The position numbers and the translations under genes were made by a program. 13,084 nt of DNA from an uncultured Roseburia sp. GTDB taxonomy: Bacteria > Bacillota > Clostridia > Lachnospirales > Lachnospiraceae. Under the pieces are notes generated by a model that saw only the letters and a program-made list of their open reading frames with translations, had not been told where the DNA came from and did no database searches. The stretch is from the NCBI GenBank assembly GCA_934292805.1, contig CAKQXQ010000055.1:1-13084 (forward strand), in the 5' to 3' direction. Below are positions 1 through 7,700 of this stretch, in pieces (position 1 is the first letter of the stretch; the number at the start of each line of letters is the position of its first letter).

Positions 1-74
1 TTATTATATTGAATTGCCCTTATAGCTTCAAGATAGATAATTTGACACCAATTCATCACTTGACATTGTGGCAA
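1..74. other. Non-homologous sequence abutting the transketolase fragment
   Basis: This AT-rich stretch does not continue the transketolase frame: TAA at 38-40 is in frame and the translated residues do not match the family. It contains TTGACA twice, at 42-47 and 60-65, an 18-bp-period direct repeat. That would suit the outward-facing end of an insertion sequence or other mobile DNA, but no transposase coding and no partner inverted repeat are visible. It may equally be an assembly or contig-end artefact. Confidence 0.35.
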
Positions 75-637
75 AGATCGCATTGATGCGTACAATTCCA
101 GGAATGGTTATCTTAAATCCGAGTGATGATGTGGAAGCAAAGGCAGCGGTAAAGGCGGCGTATGAGCATGATGGTCCTGTCTATATGAGATTCGGACGTC
201 TTGCAGTTCCGGTCATAAATGATAATCCTGATTATAAATTCGAAATCGGAAAAGGCGTGACACTCCGCGAAGGAACAGATGTTGCGATCATTGCAACCGG
301 TCTTTGTGTATCAGAGTCTCTTGCAGCTGCAGAAAAACTGGCTGCAGATGGAATCAATGCCCGTGTGATCAACATCCACACGATCAAGCCATTGGATGAA
401 GAACTCGTTGTAAAGGCAGCGAAAGAATGCAAAAAAGTGGTAACTGTGGAAGAACATTCCATCATCGGCGGACTTGGTTCCGCTGTATGCGAGGTATTGG
501 CAAGAAAGGCTCCAACGCCGGTTAAGACAGTAGGCATCAATGACTGCTTTGGTGAGTCAGGTCCTGCAGTGGCACTGCTTGAAAAATACGGATTGAATGC
601 AGATGGAATTTATAAATCTGTAAAAGAATTTATGTGA
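75..637 (+). pseudogene. Transketolase C-terminal subunit, 5'-truncated remnant
   Basis: The readable frame encodes the end of the C-terminal subunit of a split transketolase (thiamine-diphosphate enzyme of the non-oxidative pentose phosphate pathway, cytosolic). Family-like stretches are IALMRTIPGM at the start, then GPVYMRFGRLAVPV, and the transketolase C-terminal domain with VVTVEEHSIIGGLGSAVCE. About 187 residues are recognisable, against roughly 310 for the usual stand-alone subunit, so about the first 120 residues (most of the pyrimidine-binding domain) are missing. In the family the residues before IALMR are usually an acidic pair (ED); here the frame reads VAK and then runs upstream to a TAA at 38-40. 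The only candidate start, GTG at 68, has no ribosome binding site, so an independent gene is unlikely. Either the gene was interrupted by an insertion or rearrangement near 75, or the window edge is an assembly junction. Family assignment is confident; pseudogene status is inferred. Confidence 0.75.
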
Positions 638-654
638 AAATATTGAAAAAATAA

Positions 655-723
655 CGAACTTCTTTTCCGACAACGATGAGAAACGAATATCTCATCCTGT
701 CAGGAAGGAAGTTTTCTTTTTTT
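655..723 (+). terminator. Intrinsic terminator after the transketolase fragment
   Basis: A long imperfect stem pairs the segment ending CGACAACGATGAG (668-680) with the one beginning ATCTCATCCTGTCAG (689-703); the outer GAACTTC/GGAAGTT arms extend it. A T-rich tract (TTTTCTTTTTTT, 712-723) follows at once. It ends the transketolase transcript and insulates the LysR gene. Confidence 0.8.
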
Positions 724-732
724 GCAAATTAT

Positions 733-763
733 TACAGATAATTTTGCAGAAAACTGTTATAAT
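733..763 (+). promoter_or_regulatory. Promoter of the LysR-family gene
   Basis: TATAAT at 758-763 is preceded by TGT, giving an extended -10 (TGTTATAAT). A weak -35 (TTACAG, 733-738) lies 19 bp upstream, so the extended -10 probably carries the promoter. Predicted transcription start is near 770, leaving a leader of about 93 nt before the ATG at 863. Confidence 0.6.
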
Positions 764-794
764 GTGTATAAGCAATGAGCAGTGAAAGAAGCGG

Positions 795-836
795 AAGAAA
801 TAAAATCTTCTGCTTGCAGAAAAGATTTTATTTCTT
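795..836 (+). repeat. Long perfect inverted repeat in the LysR gene leader
   Basis: Left arm AAGAAATAAAATCTT (795-809) is an exact reverse complement of 822-836. Inside it, CTGC (810-813) pairs with GCAG (816-819), with two unpaired A's at 820-821. It lies wholly between the predicted transcription start and the start codon. The following TTGATTCG is not a U-tract, so it does not look like a terminator. It could be a DNA operator for LysR autoregulation or an mRNA structure. Confidence 0.75.
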
Positions 837-862
837 TTGATTCGAATAGAGACGGAGTAAAA

Positions 863-1750
863 ATGCAGACAAACCTCGAATATTATAAAATTTTTTACTA
901 TGTATCCAAATATAACAGTATTTCCCTCGCAGCAGAGGCACTTTCCATCTCGCAGCCGGCAGTAAGCCAGGCGGTCAAGCATCTGGAAAATGATCTTTCC
1001 TGTGCACTTTTTGTCAGAACATCAAAAGGTGTGCGTTTAACGAAAGAGGGAGGAATGCTTGCAGAGTATGTGACGAAAGGTTATGAAACCATTCTTGCCG
1101 GGGAGAAAAAGCTGTCGGAGATGTTAAACTTAGATGCTGGTGAGATATGTGTGGGTGCCAGTGATATGACACTTCAATTTTACCTTCTTCCTTATCTGGA
1201 GGCATTTCATGATGCGTTTCCGCAGATTAAAGTAACAGTGACAAATGCTCCGACACCGGAGACGTTGCGTCATTTACAGGATGGAAAGATCGACTTTGGG
1301 ATCATCAGTACCCCGGTGAACAACAAATACGATTTTAAAATGACGCCTGTCCGCAAAATTCAGGATGTTTTTGTGGCAGGAAAGAAGTTTGAATCTTTAA
1401 AAGGTGGAAAACTAAACTACAAAGAACTGGAAAATCTTCCGGTCATGTGCTTAGAGGGCAGCACTTCTACAAGAAAATATGTTGACGATTATCTCGCAGA
1501 GCGAGGCACATTTGTCCGGCCGGAATTTGAACTTGCGACGAGTGATATGCTTCTTCAGTTTGCGGTGAGGAATCTCGGTGTTGCAAGTGTAGTATCTGAT
1601 TTCGCAGAAAAATACATTGCAAGTGGGGAATTATTCGTATTGAAATTTGACAGGGCGATACCGGAACGTGAAATCTGTATCGTTTCCAATGAGCGTACGC
1701 CGATGTCAGCAGCGGCGGAAAAACTATACGATTTTCTGCCTGTTCCGTAG
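863..1750 (+). CDS. LysR-family transcriptional regulator
   Basis: A 295-residue DNA-binding regulator of usual LysR length. The N-terminal winged helix-turn-helix occupies roughly residues 3-62, with the hallmark SISLAAEALSISQPAVSQAV (residues 19-38), then HLENDLSCALFVRTSKGVRLT. A linker helix follows, and a type-2 periplasmic-binding-protein-like effector domain spans about residues 88-293 (start GEICVGASDMTLQFYLLPYL). The start chosen is ATG 863, preceded by GGAG at 854-857; an upstream in-frame GTG at 782 has no convincing site and would place the leader hairpin inside the coding region. The neighbour downstream is a VanZ-like gene in the same direction with its own upstream elements, so co-regulation is possible but not shown. 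LysR proteins usually regulate a divergent or adjacent gene; no divergent partner exists here. Effector and targets cannot be read from sequence. Confidence 0.92.
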   Translation: MQTNLEYYKIFYYVSKYNSISLAAEALSISQPAVSQAVKHLENDLSCALFVRTSKGVRLTKEGGMLAEYVTKGYETILAGEKKLSEMLNLDAGEICVGASDMTLQFYLLPYLEAFHDAFPQIKVTVTNAPTPETLRHLQDGKIDFGIISTPVNNKYDFKMTPVRKIQDVFVAGKKFESLKGGKLNYKELENLPVMCLEGSTSTRKYVDDYLAERGTFVRPEFELATSDMLLQFAVRNLGVASVVSDFAEKYIASGELFVLKFDRAIPEREICIVSNERTPMSAAAEKLYDFLPVP

Positions 1751-1770
1751 TGAAAAAATGTCAGAAAAAG

Positions 1771-1801
1771 TTCATCAATTCTTCATCAATCTTAATAGAA
1801 T
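1771..1801 (+). promoter_or_regulatory. 11-bp-period direct repeat with a possible -10, upstream of vanZ-like gene
   Basis: TTCATCAAT occurs at 1771-1779 and again at 1782-1790, one helical turn apart. TAGAAT (1796-1801) lies just downstream and could be a -10, with the repeats covering the -35 region. Such spacing is typical of OmpR/PhoB-type response regulator sites that replace a poor -35. Assignment to a regulator is inference. Confidence 0.4.
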
Positions 1802-1871
1802 ATCAATGGGATTGCGGGCAGGAATATGATAAATTTATATGCAAGATCAGGATATTTAGGAGGAAACGTAA

Positions 1872-2492
1872 ATGATGCGTTTATTATCGATCGGGATAGA
1901 CTGTACCTCAGCTGCTATTTTTGTAATTCCTGCTTTTGCTATGTTGCAGTATGTAATCTACAAGAAATGGGATTTTAAACCATTTTGTGTAAAACTGATA
2001 TTTGCATTTTATGCGATCGCAATGTTTTCAGTTGTGGGGGTTCCTACGATCGGGACATTTCAGATGGATTTCGGTCTGAATCTGATACCGTTCATAGACA
2101 TTGTAAATAGTCCGTTTGCATATATGAAAAATACGATTCTGAATATCATTTTATTTATACCGATGGGATTTTTTGTACCTGCGGTCTGGAAGAATTACCG
2201 GTCTTTCAAAACCATGTTTTTCATGGGACTTGCGGTATCACTGGGGATTGAACTATTACAGATATTTACATTCCGGCTTACGGATATTGATGATCTGATC
2301 ACCAATACGGCAGGAACCGTGCTGGGATATGAAATAAGCAGAAGATTTTCTTTTCCGTTCTCTTTAAAATCAGTGGATTCGAAAGAAATTTTGGTACGAT
2401 ATGAACCTGTCCTGATTCTGGCAGTTACGCTTTTGATTTTCATGTTTCTGAAACCAATCGTATCTGATGGCATATGGAATATCATGATATAA
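1872..2492 (+). CDS. VanZ-family membrane protein
   Basis: A 206-residue integral membrane protein with about five predicted membrane segments (roughly residues 14-31, 41-62, 85-105, 112-133 and 178-197). The VanZ-like signature is clear: NTILNIILFIPMGFFVPAVW (87-106), then SLGIELLQIFTFRLTDIDDL (123-142) and the NTAGTVLGYE stretch. VanZ of vancomycin resistance clusters gives low-level teicoplanin resistance by an unclear mechanism; most stand-alone homologues in Firmicutes have no assigned function and this is one of them, since no vanHAX-type genes lie nearby. ATG 1872 is chosen because AGGAGG (1858-1863) sits 8 bp upstream; ATG 1875 is the next codon and less well spaced. The last codons and stop overlap a 12-bp palindrome (2479-2490) that begins the downstream repeat cluster, so the repeat may have supplied the current C-terminus. 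Confidence 0.88.
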   Translation: MMRLLSIGIDCTSAAIFVIPAFAMLQYVIYKKWDFKPFCVKLIFAFYAIAMFSVVGVPTIGTFQMDFGLNLIPFIDIVNSPFAYMKNTILNIILFIPMGFFVPAVWKNYRSFKTMFFMGLAVSLGIELLQIFTFRLTDIDDLITNTAGTVLGYEISRRFSFPFSLKSVDSKEILVRYEPVLILAVTLLIFMFLKPIVSDGIWNIMI

Positions 2493-2648
2493 TAAAGACT
2501 GCCGAGCGAAGCGAGTGTAGATAACGATCATGAAGCTGTGCTTCATGATATAATGAGCGCAAGTGAGAAGAATGCATTTATGCATTCGGCGAACGGCGAA
2601 TGTCGATCATGAAGCCTTACTTCATGATATAATGAATGATTATATCAT
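2479..2648. repeat. Cluster of palindromic intergenic repeats
   Basis: The cluster contains: palindrome ATATCATGATAT at 2479-2490; hairpin A with 10-bp arms ATCATGAAGC/GCTTCATGAT (2527-2536/2540-2549, 3-nt loop); hairpin B GAATGCAT/ATGCATTC (2570-2577/2580-2587); a tandem CGGCGAA pair (2587-2600); hairpin C ATCATGAAG/CTTCATGAT (2606-2614/2620-2628); and ATGATATAAT/ATTATATCAT (2624-2633/2639-2648), which shares bases with hairpin C. Hairpins A and C sit in two near-copies of a roughly 32-bp unit (2525-2556 and 2604-2635), 79 bp apart, and the tail TCATGATATAAT also occurs at the vanZ stop. It resembles a REP- or MITE-like dispersed element. No U-tract follows, so it is not a clear terminator. 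Confidence 0.7.
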
Positions 2649-2665
2649 ATATAATGAATATTAAT

Positions 2666-2694
2666 TTTACTTATGACATATATTCGTGTATAAT
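2666..2694 (+). promoter_or_regulatory. purA promoter
   Basis: TATAAT at 2689-2694 lies 17 bp after TTTACT (2666-2671), four of six matches to TTGACA. Transcription would start near 2701, giving a leader of about 65 nt before purA. Confidence 0.65.
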
Positions 2695-2716
2695 CATAAA
2701 GTAAAAACAGGGAAGT

Positions 2717-2751
2717 GTGATGGTTTTTACAAGCCATCACCTTTTTTATTT
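2717..2751 (+). terminator. Intrinsic terminator hairpin in the purA leader (candidate attenuator)
   Basis: GTGATGGTTT (2717-2726) pairs with AAGCCATCAC (2731-2740), with one G-U pair and a TTAC loop. CTTTTTTATTT follows at 2741-2751 and the purA Shine-Dalgarno AGGAGG begins at 2752. The structure sits downstream of the purA promoter, so it should stop a fraction of transcripts before the gene. It would also stop read-through from vanZ. No purine riboswitch aptamer fits in the 15-20 nt available upstream of the stem. Confidence 0.7.
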
Positions 2752-2765
2752 AGGAGGAAAATCAA

Positions 2766-4040
2766 ATGGTTACAGCAGTAGTAGGCGCTAACTGGGGCGA
2801 TGAAGGAAAAGGTAAAATCACAGATATGCTTGCAGACGAAGCGGACATCGTTATCCGTTTTCAGGGTGGAGCAAATGCAGGACACACCATCGTGAACAAC
2901 TATGGTAAGTTTGCATTACATACATTACCATCCGGTGTGTTCCACAGCCACATCACGAACATTATCGGAAATGGTGTTGCGTTAGATATTCCAAAGGTGA
3001 TCGGTGAGATCAAATCAATCACAGACCGCAATGTGCCTGCACCAAAAATCATGATTTCAGATAGAGCACAGATCGTTATGCCTTACCACGTTCTTTTCGA
3101 TCAGTATGAAGAGGAACGTCTCGGAAAGAACTCTTTCGGTTCTACAAAATCCGGTATTGCACCATTTTATTCAGATAAATATGCAAAGATCGGTTTCCAG
3201 GTAAGTGAATTATTTGACGAGGAATTATTACAGGCAAAAGTAAAACGTACCTGTGAGACAAAGAATATTATGCTTGAGCATATGTATCACAAACCATTAT
3301 TAAAAGAAGAAGAGTTATTAGCTACTTTACATGAGTACAGAGACATGGTAGCTCCATATGTCGGAGATGTTTCTTTATTCTTAGACAAAGCGATCAAAGA
3401 AGGAAAACACATCCTGTTAGAGGGACAGCTTGGAACTTTAAAAGATCCGGATCACGGAATTTACCCAATGGTAACATCCTCTTCTACTCTGGCAGCTTAT
3501 GGTGCGATCGGAGCTGGTATCCCACCATATGAGATCAAGAAGATCGTAACTGTATGTAAAGCATACTCTTCAGCAGTTGGAGCAGGAGCTTTTGTAAGTG
3601 AGATTTTCGGTGACGAAGCAGATGAATTAAGACGCCGTGGTGGTGATGGCGGTGAGTTCGGAGCAACAACCGGACGTCCAAGACGTATGGGATGGTTTGA
3701 CTGTGTTGCCAGCAAATATGGCTGTCGTATGCAGGGAACAACAGATGTTGCATTCACTGTACTTGATGTATTAGGATATTTAGATGAGATTCCTGTCTGT
3801 GTTGGATACGACATTGACGGTGAAGTTACTACAGATTTCCCTGTAACTGCAAAATTAGAGAAGGCAAAACCGGTATTAAAGAATCTTCCGGGATGGAAAT
3901 GTGATATCCGTGGAATCAAAAAATACGAAGATCTGCCGGAAAATTGCAGAAAATATATTGAGTTTGTTGAGGAACAGATCGGATACCCGATCACAATGGT
4001 TTCTAACGGACCTGGAAGAGAAGACATTATTTATCGTTAA
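2766..4040 (+). CDS. purA: Adenylosuccinate synthetase
   Basis: Cytosolic enzyme that joins IMP and aspartate using GTP to give adenylosuccinate, the first committed step from IMP to AMP. The 424-residue length is normal for the family. The N-terminal phosphate-binding loop GANWGDEGKGK occupies residues 7-17 with the catalytic Asp12, and GGANAGHTIV holds the catalytic His40. The GGDGGEFGATTGRPRRMGWF segment is the arginine-bearing loop that contacts aspartate, and the C-terminal SNGPGREDIIYR closes the nucleotide site. ATG 2766 is preceded by AGGAGG at 2752-2757. The gene appears to be its own unit: promoter and leader terminator upstream, hairpin at 4085-4113 downstream. Nothing looks damaged. 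Confidence 0.97.
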   Translation: MVTAVVGANWGDEGKGKITDMLADEADIVIRFQGGANAGHTIVNNYGKFALHTLPSGVFHSHITNIIGNGVALDIPKVIGEIKSITDRNVPAPKIMISDRAQIVMPYHVLFDQYEEERLGKNSFGSTKSGIAPFYSDKYAKIGFQVSELFDEELLQAKVKRTCETKNIMLEHMYHKPLLKEEELLATLHEYRDMVAPYVGDVSLFLDKAIKEGKHILLEGQLGTLKDPDHGIYPMVTSSSTLAAYGAIGAGIPPYEIKKIVTVCKAYSSAVGAGAFVSEIFGDEADELRRRGGDGGEFGATTGRPRRMGWFDCVASKYGCRMQGTTDVAFTVLDVLGYLDEIPVCVGYDIDGEVTTDFPVTAKLEKAKPVLKNLPGWKCDIRGIKKYEDLPENCRKYIEFVEEQIGYPITMVSNGPGREDIIYR

Positions 4041-4084
4041 TCAGATATGTTCTATATTGTGTGTGACGTTAGATAGAAGAAAAG

Positions 4085-4113
4085 AGGCAGGCGTGCAATG
4101 CACCCTGCCTTTT
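4085..4113 (+). terminator. Terminator-like hairpin after purA
   Basis: AGGCAGG (4085-4091) pairs with CCTGCCT (4104-4110) and GTGC (4093-4096) with GCAC (4100-4103), leaving C4092 bulged and a three-base loop. Only about four T's follow, so termination may be partial and some transcripts may continue into the HAD and helicase genes 29 bp downstream. Confidence 0.65.
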
Positions 4114-4141
4114 GTAATAGCGACGAGGAAAGGTGGATCAT

Positions 4142-4750
4142 ATGATAAAAAATATAATTTTAGATGTTGGAAAAGTTCTGGTTGAATGGGATCCAAAGGG
4201 AGCATTTGAGAAGATCGGTCTGGATGAGCAGACTGCAAAAGCAGTTGCGGATGCAACGATTAATACATCAATCTGGATAGAAACAGACCGTGGGGTATGG
4301 TCAGACGAGCAGATTCTTTCTGCATTATGTGAGAATGCACCAAAATACAAAGAAGAGGTAAAAAAATTCTGGGATCATATCGACCTGGCGATCGAACAGT
4401 TCCCATACACAAAAGAATGGATTTCTGGCATGAAAAAGGAGGGACTTCATGTCTACATTCTTTCAAATTACGGAAAGAAGACATTTGAACTGACAAAAGA
4501 TACAGCATTGGACTTCCTGCCTCTTACCGATGGGGCAATCTTTTCTTATACAGTAAAGCAGATCAAACCGGATCTTGAAATATATGAAACTCTGTTAAAT
4601 CAGTACCAGTTAAAACCGGAAGAGTGTGTGTTTATCGATGACCGGATGGAAAATATTGAGGGAGCAAAAAAAGCCGGGATCCACGGAATCTGCTTTGAGA
4701 CGATTGAACAGGTCAAAGAGGATCTGAAGAAATATAACGTATATGCGTAA
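4142..4750 (+). CDS. HAD-superfamily hydrolase (YihX-like phosphatase)
   Basis: A 202-residue haloacid-dehalogenase-type phosphatase. Motif I is ILDVGKVLVEWD, with nucleophile Asp8; the usual second Asp two residues on is Gly10, as in the DxGNV variant typical of YihX-like enzymes. The helical cap lies around residues 17-85. Motif II is YILSNYGKK with Ser108, motif III is KQIKPDLEIYETL with Lys142, and motif IV is CVFIDDRMENIEGAKKAG with Asp166-Asp167. YihX of E. coli acts on alpha-D-glucose 1-phosphate; the substrate here is not known. ATG 4142 is preferred over the in-frame GTG at 4133 because AAAGGTGG (4129-4136) fits a ribosome binding site for it. The helicase gene follows after 14 bp, so they are probably co-transcribed; no functional link is evident. 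Confidence 0.88.
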   Translation: MIKNIILDVGKVLVEWDPKGAFEKIGLDEQTAKAVADATINTSIWIETDRGVWSDEQILSALCENAPKYKEEVKKFWDHIDLAIEQFPYTKEWISGMKKEGLHVYILSNYGKKTFELTKDTALDFLPLTDGAIFSYTVKQIKPDLEIYETLLNQYQLKPEECVFIDDRMENIEGAKKAGIHGICFETIEQVKEDLKKYNVYA

Positions 4751-4764
4751 AAAGGGGACGCTAA

Positions 4765-7700
4765 ATGGAACAACACAGACGAATGTATGGCACACTGCCG
4801 GGCATCACAAGGGAGGCGGAGGAGGCACACCTTACACAGACCATTGAGATCACGCAGCAGAATCTTGATAAAAACATCGCACAGGAGCAAAGTCTGAAAG
4901 AGGACATCCATACGCTGTTGGAAACCTATGGACCAAAGGATGTGGAGGCACTCTCACTGATTGACAATACAAAACTTATGTATGAAACGGTGAAGCGTGA
5001 CAGGAGCAGGCTGGAAAAAGCCAGAAAGAAGCCGTACTTTGGACGGATCGATTTTTACGATGAGGATTCGAAAAAAGATGAGGCACTCTACATCGGAAGG
5101 GTTGGGATCTCAAAAAATATCATCGACAAAGTGGTCATCGATTGGCGGGCACCCGTGGCATCGGTTTATTATGAGAATGCGGTCGGACCGTGCGAATATA
5201 CGGTGCAGAATGAGAAGACTTATGCGATCGATCTTCTGATGAAGCGGACTTATGAGATTGAAAACGATACCTTAAAAGATTTCTACGATTCGGATGTTGT
5301 GGCGAATGATGAACTTCTCACAAAATATCTGGCAAAAAATAAAAAAGCAGTACTCGGTGAGATCATTGCAACCATCCAGAAGGAGCAGAATGAGATCATC
5401 CGAAAATCTCCGAAACAGAATGTGATCGTACAGGGAAGTGCAGGTTCCGGGAAGACAACTGTGGCAATGCACCGGATTTCCTACATTTTATATAATTATG
5501 ACAAAGAGTTCCGCCCGGAGGATTTCTATATTATCGGAAGCAACCGTATTTTGCTGAACTATATCACCGGAGTTTTGCCGGATCTGGATGTATATGGAAT
5601 CCGTCAGATGACAATGGAACAGCTTTTTACAAGACTTTTGTATGAGGACTGGGATGAAAAAACAATGCACGTACATGCATTGGAGAAAGAGGACAGCTTC
5701 ATCCATATCAAAGGAACTTTGTTTTGGTTTCAGAACCTGGAGGAGTATTGCAGAAAGCTCGAAGAGGAGACGATTTTAGCGGAAGATATTTCCTTAGAAG
5801 TTCCGGTGAAAGCTGGTTCTGTTGGGAAAACTTCAAGTAAAGTAATCTTTCAAAAAACGGGCAAAATCCTCCTGACCGCAGAAGCAATTGCAGATTATTT
5901 AAATGAAAACAAGGAGGTCTCCATCCAGAATAAAATTGCAATGCTGAACAAACGTGTGATGGCAAAAGTATACAATGAGATTACAGGAAAAGACATCCGG
6001 TACGAGGCGGACGACAAGAGGGAGATACAGAAAAAATACCGGTGGTATTTTGGCGGAAAAGAGTGGAAAACTTCTATTTTTGAACTCTATGCGGATTTTT
6101 TAGAGGAGCAGAGGCTGAAGGGCTACCAGCTTCCTGTGCCGGAACATGATTTTGATGTGTACGATCTTGCAGCACTGGCATATATCTACAAACGTGTGAA
6201 AGAGACAGAGCTTGTGAGGGAAGCAAGTCATGTCGTGATCGACGAAGCACAGGATTTTGGCATGATGGTTTACAGTGTGCTGAAATTCTGCATGAAAAAC
6301 TGCACGTTTACGATCATGGGTGATGTGTCGCAGAACATTCATTATGGATATGGACTGAATGACTGGGAGGCACTGCGCAGATTATTTTTGACCGGTCCTT
6401 ATGACAGCTTTGAGTTGTTGCGTAAGAGTTATAGAAACACGATCGAGATATCAAATTTTGCAATGCGTATTTTACAGCACGGAAATTTCCCGGTTTATCC
6501 GGTCGAGCCAATCATAAGACACGGAAAAGATGTGACAATGGCACAGCTTTCGGATGATAAAGAGTTATACAGTTATGCCGCAGAGCAGGTGAAACACTGG
6601 CAGAAAGAAGGACTTGAAACCATTGCGATCGTATGCCGGGATGAGAAAGAGGCAGAACGGGTAAAAAAGAAGCTTGGCAAAAAGTTATCTGTCACAGGTG
6701 ATGATCTGGAAAATACAGAATTCGGAAGCGGTGTCATGATCCTTCAGGTGGCGTATACCAAAGGTCTGGAATTTGACGCTGTATTATTGTTTGATCCGAG
6801 CAGAAAAAAATATCCGTCGGACGATGCACATGTAAAACTCTTATATGTGGCAGCGACAAGAGCGTTACATGAACTTGCGGTGTTATATAAAGAGGATCTG
6901 ACCGGACTGATCGCTGATCCTCTGCCGGAACGGGAGCAGAAGGTATTCAAAGTCGAAGAGAAAAAACCGGTACGTAGAGTAGTCAGGAAGCCGGAAGAGG
7001 TTAAGAGGCCGGAAGTGGCTAAGAAGTCAGAAGTGATGGAGAAGCCGGAGCTATCGTCAGAGCCGGTGAAACAACTGGGATCACTTAAAAAGCTGGGACA
7101 GCTAAAAGATCCCAATGTTGGAAGAAAATCTGGCAACAAATTTTTAAATGAAGAAATTGCAAAACCCAAAACCATCCAGAAATCCATGAATCTCTCCGGG
7201 CATCACACTTCCGAATTATCCGGAGTGCAATCTGTTCATAAATTCGGAGACATCCCGGATAACAGTATCCTGCGGCCATCGGGACATGGAAGGATCGACA
7301 CTTCTGTGCGGTGGGTGGAGCAGACAGCGTGTGGCGTTGCCTGTGTCAGCAATTACGGTGTGCTCCATGTTAGCCCGGTAAATGACGCTGTGATCCGCGT
7401 GACGTTTGGTGCAGGATTAAAAATAAAAGAACTGTTCCGGAATGGGCAGACGAAAATAAAGTGGCAGCAGAAAGAGACAAGAGAGGCAGTCTTGATAAAC
7501 ACAAAAGAGATCTGTCTTACTGTTGACAAAAAAAGTGGTGCGATCTCCTACGCCAATGCTGCCGGAAAGACCGTTCTGAAAGAAAAGACAGGTCTTCCGA
7601 GGCAGATGGATCCGGTGAAAAAACAGAACTGGATGTATTTTGACTGGTCAAGATCAGAACGGCTGTCAGCGAAAGGAGTTTTAAAGGACGACAGGCTTCC

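Noticed and set aside
68..637. GTG at 68 as a genuine start of a short transketolase protein
   Set aside because: It has no ribosome binding site, begins in the middle of a conserved domain, and would lack most of the pyrimidine-binding domain.
782..862. N-terminal extension of the LysR protein from GTG 782
   Set aside because: It would add 27 residues before the conserved helix-turn-helix start and encode the hairpin; ATG 863 has a better ribosome binding site and family-typical length.
2525..2635. CRISPR array in the repeat cluster
   Set aside because: There are only two hairpin-bearing copies, with a repetitive interval between them, and no cas genes.
2671..2716. Purine riboswitch before purA
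   Set aside because: The TATAATC string resembles the aptamer start, but it is the -10 element, and the conserved loops and three-way junction are absent in the space available.
3497..4027. 176-codon open frame on the minus strand under purA
   Set aside because: It lies wholly antisense to a well-supported essential gene; its Ser/Pro-rich translation is what antisense frames of purA yield, and no start site is seen.
6744..7187. 147-codon minus-strand open frame under the HelD gene
   Set aside because: Antisense shadow of the helicase and its repeat linker; low-complexity Ser/Phe composition and no ribosome binding site.
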